From Paragonimus westermani (Eukaryota; Platyhelminthes; Trematoda; Plagiorchiida; Troglotrematidae): a stretch of 64,000 nt of DNA. Shown here piece after piece: positions 26,409 through 39,455 of this stretch (position 1 is the stretch's first letter; every line of letters starts with the position of its first letter). Below the pieces are notes generated by a model. That model saw only the letters and a list, made by a program, of their open reading frames with translations, searched no databases and was not told the origin of the DNA. Made by a program: the position numbers and the translations under genes. The stretch spans positions 116,804 to 180,803 of the forward strand of contig QNGE01001220.1 in the NCBI GenBank assembly GCA_008508345.1, in the 5' to 3' direction.

Positions 26409-29400
26409 CTTTAACGCACAGGCAAGATAACGCTATCTTTTGACGTGCCGTCTTTAGTTATCGGCATGCCGCTGATGGTAACCACTAATTTTTTTATGTA
26501 TTTGGATCGAAGACCCCAGAAATGGTATTGAACGCCCTGACAATCATCTTCAATTACTAAAATTGTTCTGTGCTGTGAATCTCCAACTTCATTTTGGGGG
26601 CTAGCCCTGTCTTCGTTTGGATCGGTTTGCTACTGTTGAGGTGAGTCGGACAGGAAAAATGAGGTTGTTACAAAGAAGCGTCGTTAGTAAGAAACTTTAG
26701 AGTGGACAATACTTGGATTTTCAAAAATATGAGTTGATTAGGCTGTTCAATAAACAGAGCAAAGCAGATCTGTACGGAGGACGCAGTATACACGATATTA
26801 AATAATGCATGCAATATTATGTATACCTTCCGTGCAACAACAGCACAAGTGACAAAACGGACGCATACAGCGTGACCCACAGATCGCTTACAGTAGCCAA
26901 ATATTATCACAAGGCCCAGTGCAATTGCTTTCGTTGTGACCCGGGTTGATCTTCGTAAAGGGAACAGATTCACCGTAGGAAATCAAATACCAAACCACTC
27001 ACGTTCATTCCACTGAGGGATGATGACCTCCAAATACACTACAACATATCGATGGAGTCCTTCTCATTCAAGGAGCTTCCTCAATTATTTATGTCTACTA
27101 TGCTCACTCTGTGGTGTGAGACCGTTTCTTCCTGTAGTCTTTATAGCGACGCTGGTCCACTCTTCAATAAACCTGCCAGGCTTCAAGAACAACTTGCAAT
27201 ATACACCAAGAAGACATGGTTCTATAATGAATGGCGGGATAACGAACTGTCTATGCTGGCACGATATAGTTCCGTGGAGATGGGACAGCCGGAAAAGGAA
27301 GTTGTTTAAACGCTTCGTTGGGATCACACCTAGAGACCCTAGGAATTCGTAACAAGATACTACAGATTAACACCATTGAAAACTTCAGTTGTCAGGGTAG
27401 TACTCTAAAATTGTCTTCTTCTCACAGAGATACCGACGACCTGCATAGAGCACCATGTTTAGGTTACACTCAAGCAATGGTACCGTAAACTTTAATCACT
27501 CAAAGCTAGACATTGCGAACCATTTGATAACTACTTTACCACCTTCATCTCCCGAGGATTTCATCACGGCAATATTGGAAGCTTGACAACTTCACGATGT
27601 CCAGGACCATACAAGGTGACGCAATATTGTCGTGAGTACGCCCTTACCAACGAGGTTGGTATAAAAAACAATCTAAATATCACAGCTACACTTAGTCGCA
27701 TTAATCACAAGATAATCGAACTCAGCTTTCTGCACGGAACTAGAAAACGAGTTTTCCTGCATATGAATCTAAAGGCCTATTACTAGGCAGATGTCTGAGA
27801 AACAAAGGCGTAGCAAAACGGGGTTGAATGGTCTAATTCTACATGGTCACTAGCGATTAATTGTTCAGGAAACCTTCTAGTAAAGTATCCTTGATGTAGT
27901 AATAAATGTAGTAAGAATAGAACCAGACGTTTGTTTACACCGAAGTGCTCAGCAGGGAACATACACTAATTTGAAAAACTGAACTTTTGATTGTTGAGTA
28001 AGTCATGTAGCGTAATTGTATCATGGTTGCCACGAGGAAGGATCGTCTTTGTCTCCTACAAAAATCTGATGGTGGACAATAAGGGGTCTTCCAACGAAGT
28101 TACCGCAGACAAGGGGAGTAAGATTATTATCTCGCAATCACAAACTTTCAGTGGATATATCTATACAGATTCACAGACGGAATTGTATGTTAGTAGTGCG
28201 TAAGTGTTCACGACTGTGATACGCGAGCGACTCATGAGCGTATTGGCCGCAACCTAAATGGATAAACTCAAAGTTCACTGTCACAAGTCGGAACCAAATA
28301 AGAGAACGTATTACCATACAGATCACGTGGCCAATACTTGATATTTCCCATCTTCATGAATAGCTGCGCCAGCAAATCAGCAGAATAACGTGCACCAATT
28401 TTTAACCGTTCCCTGTCCACTGGCTTTCAAAACGGACGCGGAAATAAACCAATAACCTATTCAATAGCGTTCTTGGCTTCCGCGGTCTCCGAAATAGTGA
28501 AGGGATTACTACCGATCTCCCCGAGGTTTAAACCCGGATGGGAAACCGGGACTTAAAACAAAAAGGTTTGCATAAAAACAGGTCTTATACTCAGTACGGT
28601 TAGAGAAGGGACTCCGAGAATTGTTGTAATCACAGTGTAACCATGGTGTACGTCCACCTCTCGTCCACTAAATTGACACTACTGTCTAATAGTTTCGGCC
28701 ACCTTGGTCCATTTGTAAAAACACCTGGGTGCTAACAAGCCTGTCCGTGAAGGTTTTAGTGTTTGGAAGGGAATGGAGGGCTGGGAACCGCAATGCGTCG
28801 GTGGCTGCAAACGGACGGATCAAAAATACGATAATTCCCCCCACCGCATTTTGCCTTCACGATCAAACTTTTGCCAAACGACTGATAACAAAAGCTACGT
28901 TGTTAGGTAACACGGATTTACAACTACCAAAAGGTTGGGCGGAAACTAACAGTCTCTCCGTGGAACCTGTGTTTTTCTGTTGACCGCGTCACTCGCGGAT
29001 TCTGACGTGATGTTTCTCAACCGTAGTGCCAAACCGTTAATCACCATTTGACATGTCTCAGTGTTTTAATCATGTTATTGAGCCGTGTCTTTTCGGTTCC
29101 TGTCAACATGCTAAATCTCACCAGTTCATTCCCACACGGTGTCGCGATGACAACAACCTGTCGCGCTATCTTGGAGGTCGTGAGAAAGTTGTTCGAAAAT
29201 GTTGTCCATATTGAAGTCTGCTCCGCCCCGAAAAACGATACACCAAAGATGCAAAGTTTGCTTAGTTTAGGTCGATACAAAACTTCCGCACAACACACCG
29301 GTTTTGGGTAGGTGAATACGATCAATGGTAACATGTTGACAGTAGTGAGTACGGATCGAAATTTGCTGAGTGCGGTATGTGGTACTTTTCTCACGTGTAC

Positions 29401-30643
29401 AGTAGGTGTTCGCAACCAGACTTTCATTGGCGCACATGTAACTTAGACAATTTTGGCGGCGTGTTGGTTAAAGAACCTTCGCATTGTTACGCCTGTACGC
29501 GTGGGTTGCCAATTTTGTTTATGTTTTTTTTAAGGATTGGAAAGTGATTATTTTATAGTTGCCATCCAGTAAGTCTAGTCTGCCACGTTTGCGCAAATCA
29601 AGTGCTCACAGTTTCAGGGTCTACCCCATTGTAAGTTCATTTAAAAAGACGTTTGAACCAATTGTGCTCACGATCAAATCAGCAAACACTGATTTTAGTG
29701 CTGGTCAGTATCAATTATTTTATCTCCTGCTTAGTTATTAAGCGAACCAAGGAATTCCGCAAACTTTCCTTCTCAGTTCTATGCGAGATCTAGCGAGAAA
29801 TTTGCAGAGCGCGAAAATTCAGTTGGTGTATGAATTATTGGACAACAGACTGACAACACACACTTGTGTTGTGTCAAATTTGAACAAACGTCTTTAATGA
29901 TTTTTCCAGTGATGCCGACAGTCATGTGGATCTTGACAGTTACCGAAGTTCAGTTTGGCTTTAGCTTTCCTGTTTTATATAAAGAATAGCTGAACGCAAT
30001 CAATAGGCTAATAACTCCAGTCGTTTTATAGGTTCTAAACTGTGGAGTTAGCTTTAAAGTCAACCTCAAATACACAGATCTGACATATGCAGTTTAATTT
30101 GGAAAGAAAGATAATTTCTCTGTCGTTTCACTCAGTAGATAAATCAAGAGAAGAATTTGAAAAACGGTTCGCTTCGTGACTGTTCCAGAATACACCATTT
30201 TTTCAAATCTCTCTCAATCACGCGAAAGACATTTTTAACAGAGTCCCTTTTGCTTTAGAAGCCATCAGCCAATGAGGACACTCAGAGTTAGGCAATTTTT
30301 AGGATTGCTATTTTATGGCATTTTAAGGAATACACAGTGGGGCTGCGTAATACCGTATCATTGCATCGTATTCTTTCCGGTTTTCGTTCAAAGGGTACCA
30401 CTTACCAGACATTTAATTTACGTCATTATTTTGATACAGTGTGATAAATGGTCCGAATAAAGCCACTTGTTTAAGTACACTGACGCAAAATGCGGGTGCC
30501 GATACTGTGCCTCATTAACTTGGTTTGAAAAGTACTACCATAACCACATGGCAGGTGTTTGCTTAATTACGTATTTTTCCAGCATCTAATAATTTCCAAA
30601 GTGCATCAGTTTCCGGACTCGTAAATTTCACGGCTTATCCTAA

Positions 30644-30646
<3 letters not shown>
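26409..30646. other. No gene recognised; one unexplained 128-codon frame
   Basis: The longest frame is 29041-29427 on the minus strand (128 codons from ATG). I see no domain, repeat, signal peptide or convincing codon pattern, so I do not call it a gene. Frames around 27020-27352 overlap on both strands and are mutually exclusive. The stretch 28440-29000 is a little GC-richer, with a ggtttaaaccc palindrome at about 28527-28537, but no second copy was noticed. Confidence 0.5.
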
Positions 30647-30681
<35 letters not shown>

Positions 30682-30682
30682 N
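30647..30682. repeat. (AT)n microsatellite ending at an undetermined base
   Basis: About 35 bases of perfect AT dinucleotide followed by a single N at 30682. Family B copy B4 begins at the next base. The N probably marks an assembly join or unresolved array length, so the true length is unknown. Confidence 0.9.
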
Positions 30683-30978
30683 GCTTGTGAGCAGTGATTA
30701 GGTTGCCCAATCGTCTCGAGAGGAGACACAGTTACTGCCTGTTAACTCCAATCGATAACTCCGCAATTAGGACTTTCGAGGCACGTCGAGATCACTGCAA
30801 GGCGATATTTTAGATTACTGTGGAGTAGTACTGATGAATAGTCTGGGATTTAGTTTATTTTCAAGTTGAACATCAACTCAAGTCCACTACTTCTTTTTGA
30901 AGAAGGCTGGTTGGAAAGTCTGTGTGAATGCGGAAGCTGCGATCAAATAAGTGACGTTCAGCCTGAAAAGTTTCGTTC
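30683..30978. repeat. Family B repeat, fold-back copy B4
   Basis: 30683-30884 is minus-oriented: core (gcttgtgagcagtgattagg, tctcgagaggagacacag), then tail and body (atttagtttattttcaagttg). At 30885 it switches to plus orientation (cttctttttgaagaaggctgg, then gtgaatgcggaagctgcgatc) up to about 30978. The tRNA-like and hammerhead parts are absent, so only the fold-back portion survives. The copy starts directly at the AT repeat and N. Confidence 0.85.
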
Positions 30979-31221
30979 GCCGAAGAAACTATCTCTTCAT
31001 AGACAAAATGTATGAATTGCGAACTTCGCTCTTCGTGCACACAATGCTTTGCATTCGGATTGTTAGCCCCAAAAAAATGAACAGCTTCGTGTTAGCCAAC
31101 TGCGTTTAAAAACTAAGGGCTGTTTGATTAAGTGGCGTCCAATGCTTTTGTGAAGTTTTTACACCCCCTCAAATTTATGAAGATGCTACTAATAAGTAGT
31201 GTGGCAGAATTGTGAATTTAT

Positions 31222-31265
31222 ATTAGACCCAACTGTGAAAAGTCAGGGCTTCGGCTGGGTTCGAA
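31222..31265 (-). repeat. Family A fragment (tRNA-like 3' end)
   Basis: The minus strand reads the T-arm half ggttcgaa..ccagccgaagccc followed by the gacttttcacagttgggtct flank seen after the first family A copy at 25.4 kb. About 45 bp only. It ends abruptly within the T loop. Confidence 0.7.
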
Positions 31266-33759
31266 CACTTTCTCATATATAAGTTAAACCAATAAGTTGC
31301 CTCCAGAAGTTTGATGGAAACGGCTGAAACACGAAAAGTGATGTAGGCGGGCATTTCATGCTCTCTCACTTGCACCAAATCTACAATGACAGGATCGAGT
31401 TTTTATAGAAAACAATCAAGTAGGTGGACAAGTTAGGTGACCACATGTAGGGAAGTGGTAGGTTCATGAACAGTTGTTTCCGATCGCAAAAGTCAGGCTT
31501 GTGGCGAACGATTATGACCGCTTCATCAAACCGCAAGTGGCTTGGAGTGGAATGACGATACAAGATGTTCAATGGACACGCCAGATCAATAGCATGATCG
31601 GGCGTCAGAATATATCTGACTACAAACGAAACTGGTTGTTGCTGAAACACGTAAAGGGCCAGTTTCACCTGTCGTTAAATACGTTCGTTATGGAAGACCA
31701 CTAACTTCCAAGAAATCTTCGTTTATCTCAGTCCAGTAGATGTTTTGTGCAAGAAACTGTGACCTAACTCCGTGGGCTACATTTGTCTCGATTATGTGAT
31801 GCCTGATGTGAATGCAAGCGTGTCCACCCACCAGCTGTCACCATTAACCAGGCGTGTTGTACATTTTCCATCAGTGTGAGCGAATGAAATATATCTTTCA
31901 TTTTCGTCTTCTGCTAGATTAAACAGTATTATGCAAAGCATGACTTATGCACGTTTTCCGTTGTGCATGTTCAGTAAACCGGTGGATTTAGTATGATTGC
32001 ACACTTTTGAAAACAACATTGGGCTATATAAACATTTTCCAGTATACACTGGAAGGAAAAGTCTAGTTGCTTTTATTGGTCAGTAGGATAAACTGTTCCT
32101 CTCATTTAACGAAATCTTTCGGGAGAACAATTTCAAGCAGTTATTTTTCTAAACGTATCATTACATCTAGGATCGCCCTGCGTCAAGTGTACTCTTTACT
32201 GAAGTCACCTAACTGATTCAAACTGGGTAAATAGACAGAGTGAATTACAAAGCTAAAGTGAGTGTTCTGGGCTTTCTCACGACAACTAGAAGAAAAACGT
32301 TTTCGAAGTCGATATGTGATAATTTATTTAATATGCCCTTCTAATTTCCTATGGAACCCGATGCCGAACTGTGTCTAGTTCCGTTACAACAATATTGTCA
32401 CTCACCGTGCACATACTTTGTCTCATGCAAAAATGCAGGTTACTTAACAAGCTACACTTCTGAGATCTTCCAGTCTCGTTATTATTGCTGAATTCGAAAG
32501 ACTCAAGCATACAACTCGGCAGTCAAATGTCTTACTGTGTACAGGGACACCTTAACAACAGAAGCGCCTTCGTTCAACTAATCACAGAGACAGTAACATT
32601 CACACGATAATTATGAACAGTCACTCATCTGATTTCACTCATCAGTAAGATCAGTCGAACGCGTTTAATACAGTGAACGTCAACTAGGAACGGAACAAGT
32701 AGCCTTAGCCGCTGAGTGTTGTGAAAGTCTCATCTCGGTTGATCCGTTCAATCACGCCACCATCCACTGCAGTTGTACTTAAGTCAGAATTTTGAAGCCA
32801 GCATTTTGATTCCATAGGCACTCTGCATAATGTGGCACATTTTCGTAGGTCTGCTAGACGCTGTCTTCTATTCATAAGTGCCTTACCTCGAGGAGAAGCA
32901 AAGAAAACATATGAGCAGACACGTGATAAAAAACAATTGGACAGACGAACATCCGCGGAATTTTCACGCTTAAGAAGTGCTGTAACGTTGCGGGTCAGAT
33001 GCTAAGCAGTAAAGAAACAAACAATTCAGGCGACTATCCATTGGGCTGCTTTGTAGGTGACCGAAAACTATTCAGCTGTTACGTGTTTGAAGACCACCTC
33101 AGTGCAACGAAGAAAGCACATTTTTCGTAGTGATTCTACCAGAAACATGTCCGCCGTAGATTGTCCATTCGCTGGTGTGAAGGACGCTAGGAATAACGTA
33201 ACTGACATACTGGCGAACTGACGAAAGCTGGGCATTTGTAGATTATCACAAACCATTTGAGATGTGAGTATTTTCGGGAGCCATAGACGAGAGAGTATTT
33301 AGTGGAAAATGGTTTACCTCAAACCACTTAAAAATTGGTTCAATCAGACGGTATAAGTCCGTAAGTGACAATGAATGCATTGAGCGTCGAACATACTTAC
33401 CTCGTGGGATATTCCCGTTTAATACATTTTGGCGTAATTATAGCGGAAAAACACGAATGAGGTAGATTGGGGTGAGGCGTAGATATCTGGAAGAATAGTC
33501 GTGTCATATAGGGTAGATGATTTACAAATTTGTACAGAGAAGGCAGACTTTCACTGTGATTTTTTCGCATTTGTTTTGGATGAGAAATAATTCTCACCGT
33601 GGGGTTTATGAATATAAATTATTGACGAATGGAAGTGACCATGAACAAAGTTGTATATGGTTATCAGAAAGCAGCTGTGCGATATCAGACACCCAGACAA
33701 AGATGAATAAAGTCGAGAACATTGCGCTTCTGTGTGTCACTTGCAAGTGAGTTATCATA
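31266..33759. other. No gene recognised
   Basis: Short frames only, no motif or repeat I can place. Confidence 0.55.
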
Positions 33760-34296
33760 GAAGCACATTTGTGGTGGATTGTCAGGTCGGAGGTGCGAGT
33801 TTTCGAACGCTCGGCCGAATACCTCAATGCGGGGATGTACATTCAAAAGCCTGCCGCGATCGAATCAAGAACAACGTGCGCGACCGGATGAGTCATTACT
33901 CGACTGGATCGGACCAACGGGCGAGGCAGGGCAGGCGAAATACGACAGGCGGCCAGATCGGAGGCGTGGTTTTTCTAACATTTAGAAGAACATCTTGACA
34001 CGATGTTGGAATGCGGTCGAGGCCAACATTGGGTGTATGGCGGACAGCACGAGCAGCCGGACGAGCCATCGCGCAACGAAATCGGACAAACAGACGAGGA
34101 ATGGCAGGCAGAAAACCCCCCGGTAGAAGGCGCCGATCACACACGTAAACCGGTCAGAAGTGCACACGACGTGTGAACGGAAACCGGGGGGTGTTGCGGG
34201 TTGGAATTATGACTCATAAACGAGAGAGCGCGCGTTGCATGTGACTGGCGATTTGGACAATAAAGATTGTGCTTTGTTGGACGCCTTATCGCTACA
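33760..34296 (+). mobile_element. Possible LTR-retrotransposon 3' end (CpG-rich block with LTR-like end)
   Basis: This block is clearly richer in GC and CpG than its surroundings. Near its right end a purine-rich stretch (cggaaaccgggggg, 34178-34191) runs into tgttgcgggttgg. A polyadenylation-like AATAAA follows at 34259-34264, and a taca end at about 34293-34296. That order (polypurine tract, TG..., AATAAA, ...CA) is what the 3' end of an LTR element looks like. The candidate LTR would be only about 105 bp. I find no second LTR, no target duplication and no recognisable pol domain in the open frames (for example 33779-33985), so this is tentative. A CpG-rich promoter or other repeat is the alternative. 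Confidence 0.3.
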
Positions 34297-37200
34297 CATT
34301 GGCTCTTGAAGCAGTCTTTCTCGCACTTTTTGGCCGGATCAAATAAGGCTTCGAGGTATTAACGGTTTGGTTTTTTGTCATACCATTAGGCGGCACGCTG
34401 CAACGTAAACGTTTACGAACTACGATTGCGAGTTGGCTTGCTAATTTCAACCTGCTAGTGGATTGCTTGGTGTGTGATAGCATTTGTGTCCTTCCCCATT
34501 AAAGTGCCGGAAGTACACTGGATACTGACCTAAGGCCGCAAGTTTCACAAGATAGGATATATTCATGGGCGCTTTTTCAGTAATGAATGCAGGTTTCCGA
34601 CCAATCTCATAAACCACTGAACCATTTCAGGCTACCCTTAACAAACCTGAGTATATCCACATGCTGATGATAATTTTGGTGAATACAGTGAACATAACCT
34701 CAGGATAGAAGTCAACAAATGTCTTCAGATAGCTTCGATGACTGTTCTATTTGAGTCAGTTTGAAGACTGAGTTACGGTGTTTCACATTGGAATTCGCAG
34801 GCTGTATTCCAATATAAAAAGCAAAACTTGACAATTTGCAAAACCAAGCTTGACAGGCTTTTCACTTGCTGAAGCTAAACAATCATTTGTAAGCCAACTG
34901 CTCTCCGTCACCGTCGATCGATTCGCTCGATAAATGTGTTGTCTTTTTCCTAACAGTGTTTCATTCCCGGATGTTTTCGCCAATTGCATATCAGCCGCGA
35001 CACTCAAATACCGGCCCTGGCAGAACAGACCGTAATTGTGTTATGACGAGCGGGAAATTCAGTTGCTGGTGTAGGACCTAACAGAGAGATTGTTCACATT
35101 ATGTCGGTCAGAATCAACAACGACTTGACAATAATCAGATAGAAAAGCGCTAATCATACTGGATAAATGTTCGGAAGTCTGTGTTGTTACGCCCGCAATA
35201 AGGCAACAGTGACAATTTCGAAATTTTACTTTCATGTACTTTGAAAATGATACAGAGGGACTGATTAAATTTACGTGTGCACTTCAGCCCAACAGTTCTC
35301 AAGGAAGTGCATTTAATTGAGCACAATTTAACAGTATGACAGCAAACGGAACTTACTTGGAACAGCGTTTGAACCACGAAGAGACCAGTGTGCACTGGCT
35401 CTGCGATTCAGTATCCTTAGTCAAACAGTACTTGAAAACTATTCCGTTTCACATTGCGTTTTTGTCCTTTAGTCATTTACGGTTTTTCGGCCGGCTACCT
35501 GTGAGGCAAACCACGTCCCAATTACGCTTGGTAGCGTCTTCCTCTAATTGATTACTTTTAGTTATTCTAACTGGAAGTGTCCCCAGAATAAGAGGACTTC
35601 TGTTAAATTCCAGTTTCTTTGTTGATTAATGAGATTTGAGTCGTTTAGCTTTAATCTCCTTTCAGCAGAAAATTGCACACGATTTCGAGTGCGGTTTCTA
35701 GTGAACAATTTCATAATTTTTTTTATCACTCTACTCCAATTACCAAAGTGCATGTACAACAAGAAAGAAAAAAGGAGAAAGCACTCAATTGTTCGTGAGC
35801 ATCAAAATCAAAACGCTGAAATATTCTCGTCACTGAAGACCGGTCCCGATTCTACAAACTGGAGTTCTAGAGACCACGTAGTCCACAATCGTCGTTGAAT
35901 AAATTTCTTAACCATTGTGGCTATTATTTTCATTTTTTACGTTGTAGTTAGACTGATGGCTAGACATAAAAAAAGTTTTATTTGCTAATTTGTTACCCTC
36001 ATAATTGCAGCCATTTTGACGCACGGGCTAATTTGATAACAACTTTTATCGGAAAACAATTTCAGGTTATCAACATTTGCGCTAAGCCGGAGAAAATCAG
36101 TAAACCCTAATGAGGACAGTGTAAAGGCATAAAAAAGTATTCATAATTTTTAGCACAGTTATTCATGCACAGGAACGTTTCTTCAGGCAAACATTTGGAC
36201 GTTCTAATTAAAAATGTTTTTTTGCAGTTAAAGTAAGCTTCGTCAATGTGGTTGCTCTTATTTGCTCTAAATGCTTTCGTAATTCAAATCACAGGGAATG
36301 ATCTGTACAGCAAAGAATGACAAATCCTGTTTGCTGTGATGTGCTTCCATTGGATGATCATGTCATTACCTCTTTTCTGCCGGCTCTTGATTTTCATAGA
36401 TTGTTGTCAAAATGAGCATGCAGGCTACAAGCAACTGGCTACCCTGTGCCATCTTGCTGAAATCAAAGCTTACCTATTGTTACATTTAAGTCCTTGTCGA
36501 AATTGCACGCTGTTGCATTCATGGAAGGTAGAAATGATTGAGTTCAAACTCCTGCTGAGTATCTCGAGAAATTAAAGTAACATCTATTATAGTCTAAAGA
36601 AATGGCTTCTTGTGTTTTTGCACCAAGTATACCAGTTTAAACCGTATGCTTGAGGCTACACTACATCAGTTTGTCACAAATTAAAAGCGGCCTCAACGCT
36701 TACCGCAACACTCTCATTTTTTTTATAACGACAGGGTCTAAAATTTTATTCCTTGTTAAGTATTTCTGGTAAAAACACGTCTGATATGACACACTTTTCA
36801 GTACGATATACAATACTTTTCTGAAGGCTTAAGTAGCTTCTCTCTCATCTTTGTTTCCTGAAAAGTATACGCGTCTATTGGTGGCCACCTTCGCTTGAAG
36901 TGTCAAGGATGTCTTCTTGCTGAAAAAATCTTAATTAGCCAAAGATCACCTTTATTTATCAAGAGTCAAGCGTCTGACAGCCTGATCAGTTGATATTTTT
37001 TTAACCTTTTTCTTAGAGATCCAACAAATCAGTACATCTCCCCGTCGCCAAGGTTGACTGTCGCATTCGGTCAGATTACGTACGCGTAGTTTAATAGTCT
37101 GGTATCAACATTTACAAAGCGCTACACGAGCTAGGTTGAACACCTTTCAAAAAGATGTCTGTAGGATAAGGATACACTTGGATGACTTCATTTTAATGGA

Positions 37201-38457
37201 CTGACCGAGGTTTTATCACTACAACGTTGATAGCAAAACCACATGTATTTTATATGTATCAGAAATGAGCACTGCCGCATGCTGTACAGATATGCTGTCC
37301 GTTACGTTGGATTTTGCTTGGTAGTCCAAGGATGATCAACCAGAAGTCGTTCGTTCTTCAATGAAACAACGAATTTTCAGTTTCAATGAGAAGTGTTTCC
37401 TCTCAATAAACTATTTTATCAAGTTGAACGACTAGGTGAAACGCTCAGCTTGTGTGTTTCCAAACCGGATTCCTTGAAGATAACATAATTTATGTTGATT
37501 TCAACTGTCCGGTTGCGATGCAACTAATAATGAACGAGCAATACCGTGCCAAATGCTGTAAGCCAGCACGCCTGTTTCTAAATTTAAGCGTAGTTCGCCA
37601 ACTTATTACCCATTTATTATGCCTTGAAAAGAAAAAACTGATTACTGTTTTCAATCATTCCCACTTTCTGGAGCTCAGGATCTATTACACGTATGGTATA
37701 TATGAATAACAATGCACTATGAATAATAGAGGATGTTAATGTGCGAAAATTAAACACCGAGCACAACTGCTCGGATTTACCTCAAGCCCCTGGAATTTTG
37801 TGCTAGCTGCCAAAGCTTTCAAAAGACAAACACTTGACAGTAATACACGGATCTCCTACCAAATTTTTAGCTGCAATATACCACGAAGATCGTCGCAGAT
37901 CCGGTGGCTCTTCAGCGGTCTGCAGCAAGCCCCGGATGCTACCAACTGTGGATTTTGTAGTGGTCATCTCAAATACCTGTGAACACCTTATGCAGATCAA
38001 ATTGTTTGATAAACGTAACGTGTTTAAACTCTGTAGCGTTTCTGTTGCGTTCGTTCATTCAGCCTAGTGAGGCTCACCCACATTTTATTGAACTATTCAG
38101 TAACTTGTTTTTCGCAACTAAAAATGTGATCACCACTTCGCTAGTGACCTCACGTTAAGCACGTTCGCCTGTGAGGACAAATCAGTTTGTGCGGTGGATT
38201 TGCCAGGAGACCCAGTAACAGCGCTTCGAAGTCCAATCTATAACCCCAAGAAAAAGACTTCCTTCCAAGTAGAAATCATTTAAACCATTGACTGGTTAGG
38301 CGATGTTTTGATTAAAGATGCGTGGCAGACGTTGTGGCTTACGTTGAATTTACTGAAACTTGTTCTGCACGTCTGTCGTTCTATGATCGGCGGAATGCAT
38401 ATCACTGAATTCACCAGCGCATTATTCAAAAGCAATTGTGGCCGGAGGTTTACTTTT
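34297..38457. other. No gene recognised
   Basis: Frames up to about 89 codons, no recognisable motif. The region 35900-37000 is particularly T- and A-rich. No structural RNA or tandem array seen. Confidence 0.55.
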
Positions 38458-38693
38458 GATGATTCAATCTTGCCTAATGGTTGTGTTGTGCCTTGTGAAA
38501 GCGTGCTCGGACTTCTAGTTTTAGCCTTGGCAAGAATATGCACTACTGACAAGCCCAAATGGAAGCGAAACTCATGTCTATTGTTTCTTTCCGATAGAGT
38601 CCGACTAAGGTGCCTATGGGAACACGACAGTCGTGATCGGTTATGGGTGATGCTCAACTCGAATGAAAATCAAAGGCCCCTACTACTCATCAG
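38458..38693 (+). repeat. Family B repeat, plus-strand copy B5 with near-intact hammerhead
   Basis: Family B from the tRNA-like segment (cttgcctaatgg near 38469) through the hammerhead relic (38540-38584) and body (gatgctcaactcgaatgaaa) to the tail tactactcatcag (38681-38693). The 169-codon frame at 38308-38817 runs through it and is an accident of the repeat. Unlike B1-B4 there is no clear inverted half. Confidence 0.75.
38540..38584 (+). ncRNA. Hammerhead ribozyme relic in B5 (one core substitution)
   Basis: 45 nt with canonical order: GCACTA, CTGACAAG, stem II region with AAAT loop, CGAAAC, TCATGTC, TATTGT. The GAAA core and GTC cleavage triplet are present. The G8-equivalent base of CUGANGA is A, and stem I pairs only in part, so cleavage is unlikely. 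B1 has the same CTGACAAG, which could be shared ancestry or independent CpG-to-CpA decay from CTGACGAG. Confidence 0.65.
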
Positions 38694-39344
38694 CTTTGCT
38701 TTTTTTTATTATGAATTTAATTGCACGCAGTTGAAAGATTGTATAAATTTTTTTAACACTGACGCACACAAGAGATGCAGCTGCTACCTCATCCTTCAAC
38801 ATCAACCAAATAATTAATTAACTTCTCCTGATTGGTGTTGTTTGAAACATCCACGCATTCATGCGTACCTGATTGCTTTCATGAACTCATTGCCGCTGAA
38901 CAGTGACCATTTAACGGGGTCGTTTCTGTTTGCCCCATTTTGAACGTCTTTTCTCGTTAAACAATCTGTCCATCTCGTTAATTGAAATTCTAGCTGAGAG
39001 GACATCATTTTACTTTCTGTGAAAAGTATAGTATAAATTGCAAAGTACACAGCTGACTTCTGACCTTCTGTAATAATTAGGAGACGGTCCCATCAACCTG
39101 AACATTTTAATCAGTGGTATTGGAATTCGCAATCAAACGTTCATGAAGGAGTTATGCCATAGCTTCGGGAGCGGTTCAGTAGGTGACAATTTGTGAATCA
39201 CGCACAATTGCAACTGTCTCATTCCCATAAAATGTTCACTCAGCTGATGTCAAAATTAAGCAGAAGACGAGAAATTTTCTACCGTGGAAGCTAGTCAATA
39301 ATGCATACCAACGGCATGTCACGGGTACTTTGGTATTGTTTATC
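38694..39344. other. No gene recognised
   Basis: Short frames only; nothing recognised. Confidence 0.55.
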
Positions 39345-39455
39345 AACTTGGCAACCTCTGTGACTTCCGTGTGCAAAACGTTCACTCATCGGTTCTTCGT
39401 TTGGAGTTAGGGAGAGAGTTACTATGCCTGCTGTCGGAGCCATCGGGCAATCCGA
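39345..39455 (+). repeat. Family B core fragment B6
   Basis: ggcaacctctgtgacttccg, then gttcttcgtttggagttagg, then ccatcgggcaatccgagtac follow the order of the family B core at 61128-61240 (tgacttctgtgatctcgacc, gttatcgattggagttaaca, cgatcgggcaacctgatcat). Strongly diverged; no tRNA-like or ribozyme part retained. Confidence 0.6.

Noticed and set aside
38140..38200. Another tRNA-like head (gttaagcacgttcgcctgtgagg)
   Set aside because: Resembles the family B tRNA-like segment over about 20 bases only, with no B box or continuation that I could follow.
38308..38817. 169-codon plus-strand frame, the longest single frame outside the retroelements
   Set aside because: More than a third of it runs through family B copy B5, including the ribozyme relic; a 125-codon antisense frame overlaps it; no protein motif.
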